Source: a virus | Strand: one strand, 5' to 3' | Virus record (IMG/VR): IMGVR_UViG_3300034418_005398 | Span: 1 to 62,697 of that record | Length of the DNA: 62,697 nucleotides | In this document: positions 52,026 through 59,463 of the stretch, one piece after another | Layout of the letters: the number at the start of each line of letters is the position of its first letter | How positions within the stretch are numbered: position 1 is the first letter of the stretch | Notes under the pieces: model-generated | The model's database searches: none | Seen by the model: only the letters and a program-made list of their open reading frames with translations | Told to the model about the DNA's origin: nothing | Program-made: the position numbers and the translations under genes

Positions 52026-53861
52026 TCATTTAGCGTCTCCGTACGTTCTGCCGACTTCTACCTCACAATCTAGGGGTATTGACCCCCTACACCACGGCGG
52101 AGCTTCGCGGAGACAAACTTGCATCCATTCTTTGCACTCGTCCACGCGTGCATCAGTGACCACACAAACAGCTTCGTCGTGTACACTGAGGGCCACAGGA
52201 AATCTCCTGTTTATGCGCGCAGTCTGCCACATGACAATATGCCGCGCGGCGTGTTGCGATATGTTTTCTACCACTTTTCCACCGTAAATCTTCTGCTTCT
52301 TACCCGCAGACCAATACTGCCAATCACCCGTGGCATCACGATGCAGGTCGTGGTACACAACCCCCACCGAGTTTGGCATTGAGAACCCGTTATGAGTCGT
52401 CAAAAACCAACCGTTTACATCAACTGACTGTAACACATCTCTGCGCTGAATTGCAGGCAAAATCACATCATTGCAGTGCTTCCACAGCGCAACTACCTTG
52501 TCGTGCCGCGAGCGATACAACCAAACAATGCGCTCTGCTTCGGCCTCTGAGATAACTTGCCCCGCCATCACCCGCACCATTTCTTTAAAACGGGCCGCTC
52601 CAGCGCCATATTGGAGAGAAAGCATGGCTACTTTGCCCACCATGCGCTCTTTTTTATCGTCTTTAACGATATTGCGGTTATACATTTCAGATGCGAAGTC
52701 GCAGTACAAGTCTACGCCCGAGCGTATTTTGTCTACCACGTCTGTTTGTCCAGCCAATGACATCACTACTCGTAACTCGATATTACTAGAGTCGCCAACT
52801 ACAACGGAATTACCCGGCGGCGCACCTACGCACTTGCGTATCTCTGCGCCTGTCCCGCGAGCAGGAATGTTCTGCCAATTCATTTTGTTGCCGCCGGACA
52901 GCCGGCCCGTAGTTTTAGCGCCCCAATGGTTTAAGTGTACGGGCAACGGGCCACGCCTTGCCGCTTCCATCAAACGTAGCGCGCGGGTTTCGTTGATCGT
53001 CGATTTGACACCAAGCCGCGCCGCTACAAGAGACTGTACGTCTGGGTTGGAGTGGTCTAAAAGGTCAGTCAGGTCGCGGTCGTTTTTTGCGAAGGCGTAG
53101 GTCTCTTTGCCCGTCCGCGCGGACATTTTCATGGGTGGGATTACGCCTAAGTTGCGTAGTGCTTCTGCAAACTTGGGGTTGGACATTAGCTCGTCGCGAC
53201 CAATTTGCGCACGCTCTAACAGCGCGTCTTTGTCATCAAGCACGCTGTTATGATAGTTGAGCAGGCGGTTGGCATCGCCTATAAGAGTCGGTTCGGTAAA
53301 CATCCGCGTAGTCATGTCGATAAGATATAGCTCAAGAGCAGGTGTTGTCTCTAACAACTTAGAAGCAATGAGGCTACAAAGCGCGACGTCGTTGCAGCAG
53401 TATTCGGCGTAACGAGCGAGTCCTGCTTCAGTAAAGTCTGCCCTACGCAAGCCCATAGCGGTCTGCACCTCGGTGCCTTTCTGACCTAGCCCCATGTGTT
53501 CGGCTACTTTTGCAAGGGAGTGACGCGCTAGCCAAGGGAAGGCCATGCGAGATAAAGGTACGGTGTCCATCCACAGCTTAGGCTTGAGATCAAAAAGCTG
53601 AGTAGTGATGAAGCCGTCGAAGTGCGCGTTGTGTGCGCAGACAGCGGTGGACGGCCAGTCGATGACGCCCTGCAAAAAGTGCTGGGTATCTGTAAAGGAG
53701 CCGCTAAACCAGATAGGTTCTTTGGATAAACTGGGTTTGACGGAGACGCCTACAACCTCAAACTGGCTAGACATACAGTACTCATCTGTTGTCAGTTTGC
53801 TAAGAGAAAAGTCGCGGTCGTAGTACGTCTCGTAATCAATCGTGGCGAAGTCAGCGATCAA
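52026..53861 (-). CDS. DNA polymerase, family A with 3'-5' exonuclease (611 aa)
   Basis: The exonuclease domain has IDYET (D9, E11) and CAHNAHFDGF. The polymerase domain shows a short MNWQNIPARG, motif A DSSNIELR (usual form DYSQIELR), motif B KVAMLSLQYG and motif C SVHDEAV. It lacks a 5'-3' exonuclease, as in T7-like enzymes. The start is TTG at 53861, supported by GGAGG eight bases upstream. The change of the Tyr in motif A to Ser may affect nucleotide selection. It replicates the phage genome. Confidence 0.92.
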   Translation of the reverse strand: MIADFATIDYETYYDRDFSLSKLTTDEYCMSSQFEVVGVSVKPSLSKEPIWFSGSFTDTQHFLQGVIDWPSTAVCAHNAHFDGFITTQLFDLKPKLWMDTVPLSRMAFPWLARHSLAKVAEHMGLGQKGTEVQTAMGLRRADFTEAGLARYAEYCCNDVALCSLIASKLLETTPALELYLIDMTTRMFTEPTLIGDANRLLNYHNSVLDDKDALLERAQIGRDELMSNPKFAEALRNLGVIPPMKMSARTGKETYAFAKNDRDLTDLLDHSNPDVQSLVAARLGVKSTINETRALRLMEAARRGPLPVHLNHWGAKTTGRLSGGNKMNWQNIPARGTGAEIRKCVGAPPGNSVVVGDSSNIELRVVMSLAGQTDVVDKIRSGVDLYCDFASEMYNRNIVKDDKKERMVGKVAMLSLQYGAGAARFKEMVRVMAGQVISEAEAERIVWLYRSRHDKVVALWKHCNDVILPAIQRRDVLQSVDVNGWFLTTHNGFSMPNSVGVVYHDLHRDATGDWQYWSAGKKQKIYGGKVVENISQHAARHIVMWQTARINRRFPVALSVHDEAVCVVTDARVDECKEWMQVCLREAPPWCRGSIPLDCEVEVGRTYGDAK

Positions 53862-53864
53862 GCG

Positions 53865-53978
53865 CTAGCCCTCCACGATAGAGTAGATAGAGATAAGCGC
53901 GCATAACAGGAACAAGGCCGCTACGCCTTCGTGCCCCAATATATCGCGGAGTTTTTCGTAAATTTTGTCCCAATTCAT
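53865..53978 (-). CDS. Small membrane peptide (37 aa)
   Basis: The peptide starts MNWDKIYEKLRDILGHEG and has one hydrophobic segment VAALFLLCALISIY before IVEG. Its ATG overlaps the stop of the upstream gene (ATGA), and its stop is just before the DNA polymerase start, whose ribosome site lies in its last codons. Single-pass membrane peptides of this size in phage early operons can affect the host membrane. No function is assigned. Confidence 0.55.
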   Translation of the reverse strand: MNWDKIYEKLRDILGHEGVAALFLLCALISIYSIVEG

Positions 53979-54217
53979 TTGCCTGCCCCTATGAGTTGCG
54001 CCATTTTCATTTCGGCAAACTTCTGCACTGTAAGATCAGACTTAGCCGCCTCTGCCCAGATAGCGTCGATGTCAGCTATGGGCCAGTCGCTGAGATCAGC
54101 CACCTCGCTCATGCAGTCAATAATGTAGGCGCAGTACGCCTCCCCCGCGTTGCCTGCGGTAGCCGACCTAACCAGCCGGTCTAGCCGCAAGGGTATTTCT
54201 TTTTCTTTCTTAATCAC
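53975..54217 (-). CDS. Hypothetical helical protein (80 aa)
   Basis: I do not recognise this protein. It starts MIKKEKEIPLRLDRLVRS, has ADLSDWPIADIDAIWAEA in its middle and ends in AEMKMAQLIGAGK. It uses a GTG start with AGGAG upstream. No cysteine cluster or membrane segment is seen. It is part of the replication operon upstream of the DNA polymerase. Confidence 0.6.
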   Translation of the reverse strand: MIKKEKEIPLRLDRLVRSATAGNAGEAYCAYIIDCMSEVADLSDWPIADIDAIWAEAAKSDLTVQKFAEMKMAQLIGAGK

Positions 54218-54228
54218 TGTTATTCTCC

Positions 54229-54420
54229 TTAATACAAGTAAGGGTCAATGCGCTCAACCACTAGCGGTCTGTCGTGCTCCCGCAAGCGGCTTTCGCGCAC
54301 ATAAGTTAAGTTACTCAACACAAAAACTGGCTCTCGGTAATCCTTGGCTATCGCCTCGGCGCAATGGAGCACTGCGACAATATGCTGTTGCTCGTCCCGC
54401 GTTACCTGCCAGTCACCCAT
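54229..54420 (-). CDS. Hypothetical protein (63 aa)
   Basis: This small mixed protein (GDWQVTRDEQQHIVAVLHC, LSNLTYVRESRLRE) is of unknown function. I chose ATG 54420, inside the 3' end of the preceding gene, with GAGGGG ten bases upstream. The TTG three codons upstream is an alternative. Confidence 0.5.
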   Translation of the reverse strand: MGDWQVTRDEQQHIVAVLHCAEAIAKDYREPVFVLSNLTYVRESRLREHDRPLVVERIDPYLY

Positions 54421-54640
54421 AAGGCCCAACCCCTCGGGGAATACGCTTCGCCCAGTCAGAGTAGTAGCCGTCTAACAGCATTTTGTCCATAAACTCAAGA
54501 TGCTTTTGCAACAAGTACCGCGCGCGCAGTAGCTCAAACGCCATTGCTTTTTGGTCGTCCGATGACAGCGACTTCCAGTCATACTTGTTAGCAATAAAGG
54601 CTTCTAGCCGTTCTTGAGGAACTGGCGCAAAGTCTTTCAT
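54413..54640 (-). CDS. Hypothetical protein (75 aa)
   Basis: This charged, helical protein (FIANKYDWKSLSSDDQKAMA, LLRARYLLQKHLEFMDKML) ends in RIPRGVGPYG. Start and stop overlap neighbours on both sides (ATGA upstream), so it is expressed in a polycistron. There is no known domain that I can identify. Confidence 0.6.
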   Translation of the reverse strand: MKDFAPVPQERLEAFIANKYDWKSLSSDDQKAMAFELLRARYLLQKHLEFMDKMLLDGYYSDWAKRIPRGVGPYG

Positions 54641-54837
54641 GCGGCGTCCTCGCCGTATCCACTGTCGCCTTCCTCAAGCGTGATTAACTCCTCAAGCTCT
54701 GCTCGACAACAATCGCTGAACTGGTATTCAAACTTATGAACACCCTTCTCTCCCCAAAACTCGTATGGCTCTGCGTCTATTTCGTAGACAACGCCACACT
54801 CCTCTTTGCACTTACTGCATATCTGGGTCGTGTACAT
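54637..54837 (-). CDS. Cys-rich small protein (66 aa)
   Basis: CSKCKEECG near the N-terminus and SDCCRAE later form a probable zinc-binding site. The protein is acidic. The start overlaps the dUTPase-fold gene by 26 bases, with GAGG upstream. It may be a nucleic-acid-binding or partner protein of a neighbour; unknown. Confidence 0.6.
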   Translation of the reverse strand: MYTTQICSKCKEECGVVYEIDAEPYEFWGEKGVHKFEYQFSDCCRAELEELITLEEGDSGYGEDAA

Positions 54838-55261
54838 GATAATCGTCCTCTAAAAATAAGTTTATTTCTGGGATCGGCACTACCAAAAGTTGTGCGATTT
54901 CTGCACCGTGATACACGGTAAACGGTTTTCGTCCGTGGTTATGTAGGACTACGCGCACCTCACCCGTAAAGGTGGGGCTTATCAGCGTGGGCGCATCCAA
55001 AACTGATACCGAATGTTTCTGAGATAGCCCCTTGCGGGACAGGATCATGCCGGAATAGCCCGTAGGGATGACTACCGACAAACCTGTTGTGACTAACTCG
55101 GTCTGCGTAGGAGATAAACGCAAGGGGTGCCCTAAGTCTGCACAAAGGGTCAGCCCTCGCGAAAAGTCTACTACCTCATCAGGTAAAGTTGCGGACGGCG
55201 AAAGCCTGCGCATCCTAAGCTGAACGGGACGTTTCCCTAAAACTGTCCTCGTTTCGGTCAT
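54812..55261 (-). CDS. dUTPase-fold nucleotide hydrolase (149 aa), divergent active site
   Basis: The fold pattern is clear: RGLTLCADL, VTTGLSVVIPTGYSG, SRKGLSQKHSVSVLD, SPTFTGEVRVVLHNHG, FTVYHGAEIAQLLVV. Typical trimeric dUTPases have RSGLA in motif II and G(V/I)(I/V)DxxYxGE in motif III; here they are RKGLS and LDAPTLISPTFTGE. The Gly-rich motif V at the C-terminus is missing, the protein ending DDYHVHDPDMQ. Thus it may be a weak dUTPase or use another nucleotide. It would act in nucleotide pool control during replication. Confidence 0.75.
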   Translation of the reverse strand: MTETRTVLGKRPVQLRMRRLSPSATLPDEVVDFSRGLTLCADLGHPLRLSPTQTELVTTGLSVVIPTGYSGMILSRKGLSQKHSVSVLDAPTLISPTFTGEVRVVLHNHGRKPFTVYHGAEIAQLLVVPIPEINLFLEDDYHVHDPDMQ

Positions 55262-55264
55262 AGG

Positions 55265-55537
55265 TTACTCCACGCGCCAGATACGAACGCCCTCGGCGTG
55301 GTTGTCATACTCGCCTTGAGTGCCAGCGCGGACGATGAACCGGCGGTCGCCGTCCAGCTTACGCTTGGCCCACATGCACGCTCCCAACATGCGGTTACGA
55401 ACCCTATCCATAGGCTCGTCGATGTTTTTAGCGACAAAGAAGGAGTCCCCGATCTGCATGTCCGCAAACGGGTACTTGGGGGTGCGCCCTCTGCTTGTCG
55501 CAGGGACGGGTACATTTGACTCTATTTTATACGTCAT
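55265..55537 (-). CDS. Conserved small phage protein (90 aa)
   Basis: The pattern KIESNVPVPATSRGRTPKYP, then MQIGDSFFV, is one I recall from many phages as an uncharacterised domain family (a DUF7303-like pattern). The C-terminal part is Arg/Gly-rich (RMLGACMWAKRKLDGDRRF). I chose ATG 55537, which has GAGG upstream, over a GTG. Function unknown; the basic character could reflect a nucleic-acid contact. Confidence 0.7.
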   Translation of the reverse strand: MTYKIESNVPVPATSRGRTPKYPFADMQIGDSFFVAKNIDEPMDRVRNRMLGACMWAKRKLDGDRRFIVRAGTQGEYDNHAEGVRIWRVE

Positions 55538-55832
55538 CAGTAAATGCCTCACTAGTTACAAGAACACAGACGGTCTCGCCGCCGTACATCACATCAAGCT
55601 CTACGCACTCGTCCGCTGAATAGCCAGAGGAACGCACTGCGGAGAACAATTCACTCAAAGTCACGCTGAGTGAATTGACTATTATTACACCCCGTTGCGG
55701 GTCTACGTCAATAGCAACGCGATCTTTATTTATAGGCACCGTCACGTCAATGCCCATTTTTGCGAACCCGTGGCACAGCCTAGACTCAATGCGTTTGAGC
55801 CTAGCTGTTACCTGTTTATCAGTGTTTGTCAT
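55527..55832 (-). CDS. Hypothetical protein (101 aa)
   Basis: This mixed alpha/beta protein (TARLKRIESRLCHGFAKMG, VDPQRGVIIVNSLSVTLSEL, SADECVELDVMYGGE) has no identifiable domain. It overlaps both neighbours, with GGAG before its ATG. It belongs to the row of small genes between the VWA gene and the DNA polymerase. Confidence 0.6.
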   Translation of the reverse strand: MTNTDKQVTARLKRIESRLCHGFAKMGIDVTVPINKDRVAIDVDPQRGVIIVNSLSVTLSELFSAVRSSGYSADECVELDVMYGGETVCVLVTSEAFTDDV

Positions 55833-56073
55833 CGTCCATTACTCCAAAGTACATATAGGACACAGTAAATAGACGGATGGCCTCGCCGTCAGCACTCTGT
55901 AGGGGCGCGGATTCATCGGGCACTTTGTACCCGATTTCACCGATAAACGTGTCGCTGTTGAACCGTAAATAATTCATTGGCAACACTACCCCAAACAAGT
56001 TGTAAGACTCGACCATCCATATATCGCGGAACGCCTCCGACCACGTTTCTCCTGTCAGCGTAGTCGGTAGCAT
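55819..56073 (-). CDS. Hypothetical protein (84 aa)
   Basis: An unknown protein with TGETWSEAFRDIWMVESYNL at the N-terminus and YKVPDESAPLQ in the middle. It starts directly after the previous stop (TAAATG) and overlaps the next gene by 14 bases. There is no signal peptide or clear motif. Confidence 0.55.
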   Translation of the reverse strand: MLPTTLTGETWSEAFRDIWMVESYNLFGVVLPMNYLRFNSDTFIGEIGYKVPDESAPLQSADGEAIRLFTVSYMYFGVMDDDKH

Positions 56074-56937
56074 TTAGTTGAGTCCCGACAAGGTAGCGGC
56101 GGTCTGCAACGCCGCGATTTCGTCAGAGTTGATCGCCTCGTAATTATCTTGCTCGGCGGGTTTGCGAGGGCCACGCGTCACTTTCTCGCGCACCTTACGC
56201 AAGATATGATCGGGGATAACAGGCTCAAACTGCGGGTACTCTTTCAGTAGCCTGTTGACGCTTGGCACGTTGTTAAGCACTTTCATCAGGCCGGACTCAG
56301 CGGTATGGGCTTTGGCGCGTAAGTCGCCTACCTCATACAACGTGGCTAAATACGCGAGTAGGCTGTTCTGATCGGGACACAGATCGCACGCGCGGATGTG
56401 GTAGCAATAATAGCTATTAGGGGTGTCAGGCGGCAAAACGCAATCGTTCTCGGTTATGCCTAGCGTGTGCACCATATCAGCCAGCGTCGCAAGTCTTACA
56501 GGATTTAAAGCCGTGTCGTGCTCCATTTCAGCTACGTTAATAGGCGCGGCAGGCTCGGCTAACGCGTTAGCCTCTTGGTCGCTGTTTGGCGTCCACGAGA
56601 ACCCGGCCATGTTGATAGTAGATGGCTCGTCAACGTCTGACAAGTTAGCTATAGCTTTGCGCACCGCTTCCTCGTCGGGGTCGGGCACTAACACGTTGAT
56701 GCCTACTTGACTGGATGGTTTCTTGCACCAGCTGGTAGGAACAAGATCACGCAAGTGTGCGTGCTCGCCCCAAGGCGCGACTAACATCGCGCTCAGTGCG
56801 GCTTTGTTTTGCTTGAGCAAGCCGAGAGTCGCTTCTTCAGCCTCATTGACGGCTTTCTGGCAAGCGGGTCGGAATTGGTTGCGCAAGCGAACAGTAAGGT
56901 CGTGGCGCAGAGAGTCAGTGATTCGTACAGTAGTCAT
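56074..56937 (-). CDS. Hypothetical protein after the VWA gene (287 aa)
   Basis: I do not recognise a family. The N-terminus is basic and helical (RITDSLRHDLTVRLRNQFRP). The middle contains Pro- and Asn-rich parts and a cysteine set YCYHIRACDLCPD. The C-terminal half is helical with Arg/Lys. A ribosome leader of the form TTAACTAACTAGGAGTAA overlaps the stop of the VWA gene. Inside it, at 56557-56572, lies a perfect GGCTAACGCGTTAGCC palindrome. It may be the fourth member of the AAA+/VWA module; role unknown. Confidence 0.6.
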   Translation of the reverse strand: MTTVRITDSLRHDLTVRLRNQFRPACQKAVNEAEEATLGLLKQNKAALSAMLVAPWGEHAHLRDLVPTSWCKKPSSQVGINVLVPDPDEEAVRKAIANLSDVDEPSTINMAGFSWTPNSDQEANALAEPAAPINVAEMEHDTALNPVRLATLADMVHTLGITENDCVLPPDTPNSYYCYHIRACDLCPDQNSLLAYLATLYEVGDLRAKAHTAESGLMKVLNNVPSVNRLLKEYPQFEPVIPDHILRKVREKVTRGPRKPAEQDNYEAINSDEIAALQTAATLSGLN

Positions 56938-56952
56938 AGTCGTTACTCCTAG

Positions 56953-58182
56953 TTAGTTAAATACAACGTCAGTAATGTCACCGAAGGGCACAGTAGCGTG
57001 GCTGTTGCTATGCACCGCCCAGATGACGGGGTACTCGGGAGCGTGTAGCTCGTCGAGGTCGGGTGTGTACAGGTCAGTAAAGTACACAAGTGCGGCGATG
57101 CGCTCGTCAGCAAGCTCATCGTCAATGTGGTCGAACACGGGCTTGACGCGGGTGCCACCGCCGCCACGCGGGTGCAACTCAACGGTCTCGCCGCGCTCAA
57201 ACCGTTCAACATGCTGTACATGCGTGTCGCAGTACACAACGATAACGCCGTCAGGATTGCAGTCCTCGACAATGGCGTTGATCTCTGCGGCAGTCTGTCT
57301 ACACAACTCGTCCGACATAGAGCCGGAAGTGTCGAAGCCGACAACAAGCCAGCCTAAGCCCTCGCTATGCAGGGACGGAAGCATGAGATTGTATGACGCG
57401 TACTTGCGCTCGGGTCGCGCGTAGCTGTAGTCATCGTGCGCTATCGAAGTCATAACGGGTCGGAGCACATCATCCCACTGAACAACGGGGTCAAGCTCGC
57501 CCTCAAGCAGACGGTCGATAAGCGCAGACTGGTCGCCAGCGGCTTTGGCCATACGTGCGGCAGTCAGAATGGTAGCCTTAACGTCTAACTCGTCAGCCGC
57601 ATTGGGTGCGGGAGCCATATCGCCGTGGCCGTCCCAACCGCCGCCGCCGGTCTCGGCGCTAGGCATAGAGCCGCCGGACGGGTCAGTAGAGCCGGAGTCA
57701 CCGTCACCGTCACCGTCACCGTCACCGTCACCGTCACCGTCACCGTCATCTTCATCGCATAGCTTGCGATACACGGACTCGGCATCGTGGGAGTCGTCAA
57801 CCCAGTCGAGCAACACGCCGCCAGCTGGCATAGTGTAGCCCTTTACTCGTAACATGTAATTGATAACAGCGTCACAAGCGATGTTCCACAGCCGAGGGTT
57901 ACGTTCGTCAAGCCGGAACATGTGCATAAACACGGCGTGCAAAGCCTCGTGCAAGCACACGAACATAAGCTCGTCATCGGTAAGCGGCTCACAGAAGCTG
58001 GCACCGAAGTACAGATTCTTGCCGTCAGTTGACGCAGTACCGTCTACACCGTACTTGCGGGTCATTGCTGTATACACGCTAGCGATAAACGGCTCGCGCA
58101 GGGTCATACGTGCGGACAGCATGTCAACGCGCGATTCTAGCGCGTCAAGGTCATAGCTGGTCTGCGGGGGTAGGATCGTCAT
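56953..58182 (-). CDS. DUF2201-type metallopeptidase with VWA-like domain (409 aa)
   Basis: The N-terminal domain has HEALH (78-82) and H87, a HExxHxxxxH zinc site, followed by WNIACDAVINYML, matching the DUF2201 N-terminal metallopeptidase domain. A low-complexity Gly-Asp linker, from a hexanucleotide repeat, separates it from a VWA-like domain with DTSGSMSDE (MIDAS, about 283). These pairs work with MoxR-type AAA+ ATPases, which are encoded two genes upstream. ATG 58182 has GGAGG five bases upstream. It may be a chaperone or metal-insertase-like partner; the substrate is unknown. Confidence 0.88.
   Translation of the reverse strand: MTILPPQTSYDLDALESRVDMLSARMTLREPFIASVYTAMTRKYGVDGTASTDGKNLYFGASFCEPLTDDELMFVCLHEALHAVFMHMFRLDERNPRLWNIACDAVINYMLRVKGYTMPAGGVLLDWVDDSHDAESVYRKLCDEDDGDGDGDGDGDGDGDGDSGSTDPSGGSMPSAETGGGGWDGHGDMAPAPNAADELDVKATILTAARMAKAAGDQSALIDRLLEGELDPVVQWDDVLRPVMTSIAHDDYSYARPERKYASYNLMLPSLHSEGLGWLVVGFDTSGSMSDELCRQTAAEINAIVEDCNPDGVIVVYCDTHVQHVERFERGETVELHPRGGGGTRVKPVFDHIDDELADERIAALVYFTDLYTPDLDELHAPEYPVIWAVHSNSHATVPFGDITDVVFN
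57697..57744. repeat. Eight tandem GTCACC hexamers ((Gly-Asp)8 linker)
   Basis: Eight perfect GTCACC units on the plus strand, then GTCATC, encode a Gly-Asp linker in the VWA gene. The array is prone to slippage in units of two residues, which would change linker length without a frameshift. Confidence 0.95.
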
Positions 58183-58366
58183 AGACACCTCCAGTTAGTA
58201 AGTTAAGTTGGTCAACAACATCGTCAGCGCCGGCAAGGTCGAGGGAGTCAACAAACGGCACGCCGTCAGTCTCAAACTCCCACAGAGTTTTGGCTAACTC
58301 GTTAGCCCGTTCCTTGCTGGTCGCCCAGATGGATCGCCCACCGCATGTTACGCGGTAGACAATCAT
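58151..58366 (-). CDS. Small protein between AAA+ and VWA genes (71 aa)
   Basis: The protein starts MIVYRVTCGGRSIWATSKE and has helical NELAKTLWEFETDG. The NELA stretch is encoded across GGCTAACTCGTTAGCC (58292-58307), a near copy of the recurring palindrome. It overlaps the AAA+ gene by ATGA and the VWA gene by 32 bases, so all three are co-translated. It may be a subunit or regulator of the module; unknown. Confidence 0.6.
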   Translation of the reverse strand: MIVYRVTCGGRSIWATSKERANELAKTLWEFETDGVPFVDSLDLAGADDVVDQLNLLTGGVYDDPTPADQL

Positions 58367-59385
58367 CGCTTGAACACCTCTTGGTTGGCAGTGAACCAGT
58401 CGGCGAACACGGGTGCTTGAATCAGCGTGGGGTCACGCTGGTACGCCAGCTTGACGCACAAGGTCTCCAATTCCTTGGGCAGTTTGTCAAGGTAAGCAAT
58501 GGCGTGGTGTATATTTTTCTTGGTGACGCGCGCCGCCAAGCCCATGACAAGGCAGTACCGTATGTCTAACTCGCTAGGCACAGGTACAGACTTGCCTGAT
58601 AGTATGCCGTCAATGTCGGGCATACGCTCAAACACGCGCAGGAACTGCTCAAAGTCAGTGGCGGCTTTGTCACCGATGGTGCCCTTGATAAGCTCGGCAC
58701 GGGTCACAGGTGGAAAGTCGCTGTCTAACAAGTCACTGGTATAGAACCAGCCGCGAGGGGTCGGGAACTGCTTGCCGTAATAGTCCCTGTTGAACTGGTG
58801 CAAGTAGTCGGCGCGTTGCTTGAGAAAGGCCATAACCTCTGGCCGGCGGTTACAGACAGCGAAGTAGTCGAGCGTGTCGTCAATGTGCTCGTTGATCTCG
58901 ATTTCTGTAAACCTGTTGAGCAGTGGCGAGGGGACGGCATTGACTACGCCGCGATCAGACGTGCGGTTACCTGCGGCTATGACCATCCAGCCCTCGGGCA
59001 GTTGGTGCTGGCCAAGCGCACGGTCGAGCGCAATCTGATACGCACTAGCCATCACGCTGTTGGGCGCGGACGTAAGCTCGTCAAGGAACAGGATGCCGCT
59101 TGAGTCCTTAGCAGTTGGCCACCACTCGTTGCGGAGCCAGCGCACGATCTGCTGTTCAAGGTCTGGCGCGGGCAGGCCAGACATATCAGTTGCGTTGAAC
59201 ATGTTAAGCCGAAGGTCGATCACACCCTGCCAGTTGTCAACCGACTTGGCTAACGCGTTAGCCGCTTGGTGCACGCCAGCGGATTTGCCTACGCCGGACT
59301 TGCCGACAAAGAACAGGGATCGCTTGCGCGTGATCGGGTTAGTGTAGAGGGTTTGGATTGTTGAAGACATATCACCAATACGCAT
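58363..59385 (-). CDS. MoxR-type AAA+ ATPase (340 aa)
   Basis: Walker A GKSGVGKS (28-35), Walker B ILFLDE (98-103) and sensor-like AAGNRTSD, together with PSPLLNRFTEIEIN, identify a MoxR/CobS-like AAA+ ATPase. Such rings remodel protein partners bearing VWA domains. The VWA/metallopeptidase gene two genes downstream fits as its partner. The ATG at 59385 follows the TTAACTTATTAGGAGTAA leader. A hairpin upstream (59427-59447) separates it from the coiled-coil gene. Confidence 0.88.
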   Translation of the reverse strand: MRIGDMSSTIQTLYTNPITRKRSLFFVGKSGVGKSAGVHQAANALAKSVDNWQGVIDLRLNMFNATDMSGLPAPDLEQQIVRWLRNEWWPTAKDSSGILFLDELTSAPNSVMASAYQIALDRALGQHQLPEGWMVIAAGNRTSDRGVVNAVPSPLLNRFTEIEINEHIDDTLDYFAVCNRRPEVMAFLKQRADYLHQFNRDYYGKQFPTPRGWFYTSDLLDSDFPPVTRAELIKGTIGDKAATDFEQFLRVFERMPDIDGILSGKSVPVPSELDIRYCLVMGLAARVTKKNIHHAIAYLDKLPKELETLCVKLAYQRDPTLIQAPVFADWFTANQEVFKR

Positions 59386-59426
59386 AGGTATTACTCCTAA
59401 TAAGTTAATTACAAACACAATGAGAT

Positions 59427-59447
59427 GTGTGTAGCAAGGCTACACAC
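59427..59447 (-). other. Leader hairpin between coiled-coil and AAA+ genes
   Basis: GTGTGTAGC pairs perfectly with GCTACACAC around a 3-base loop, 42 bases upstream of the AAA+ start codon. It lacks a T-tract, so it is unlikely to be a terminator. It may be an RNA-processing or stability site that sets the AAA+ to upstream-gene expression ratio. Confidence 0.55.
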
Positions 59448-59463
59448 GGTTACACAAAGACGG

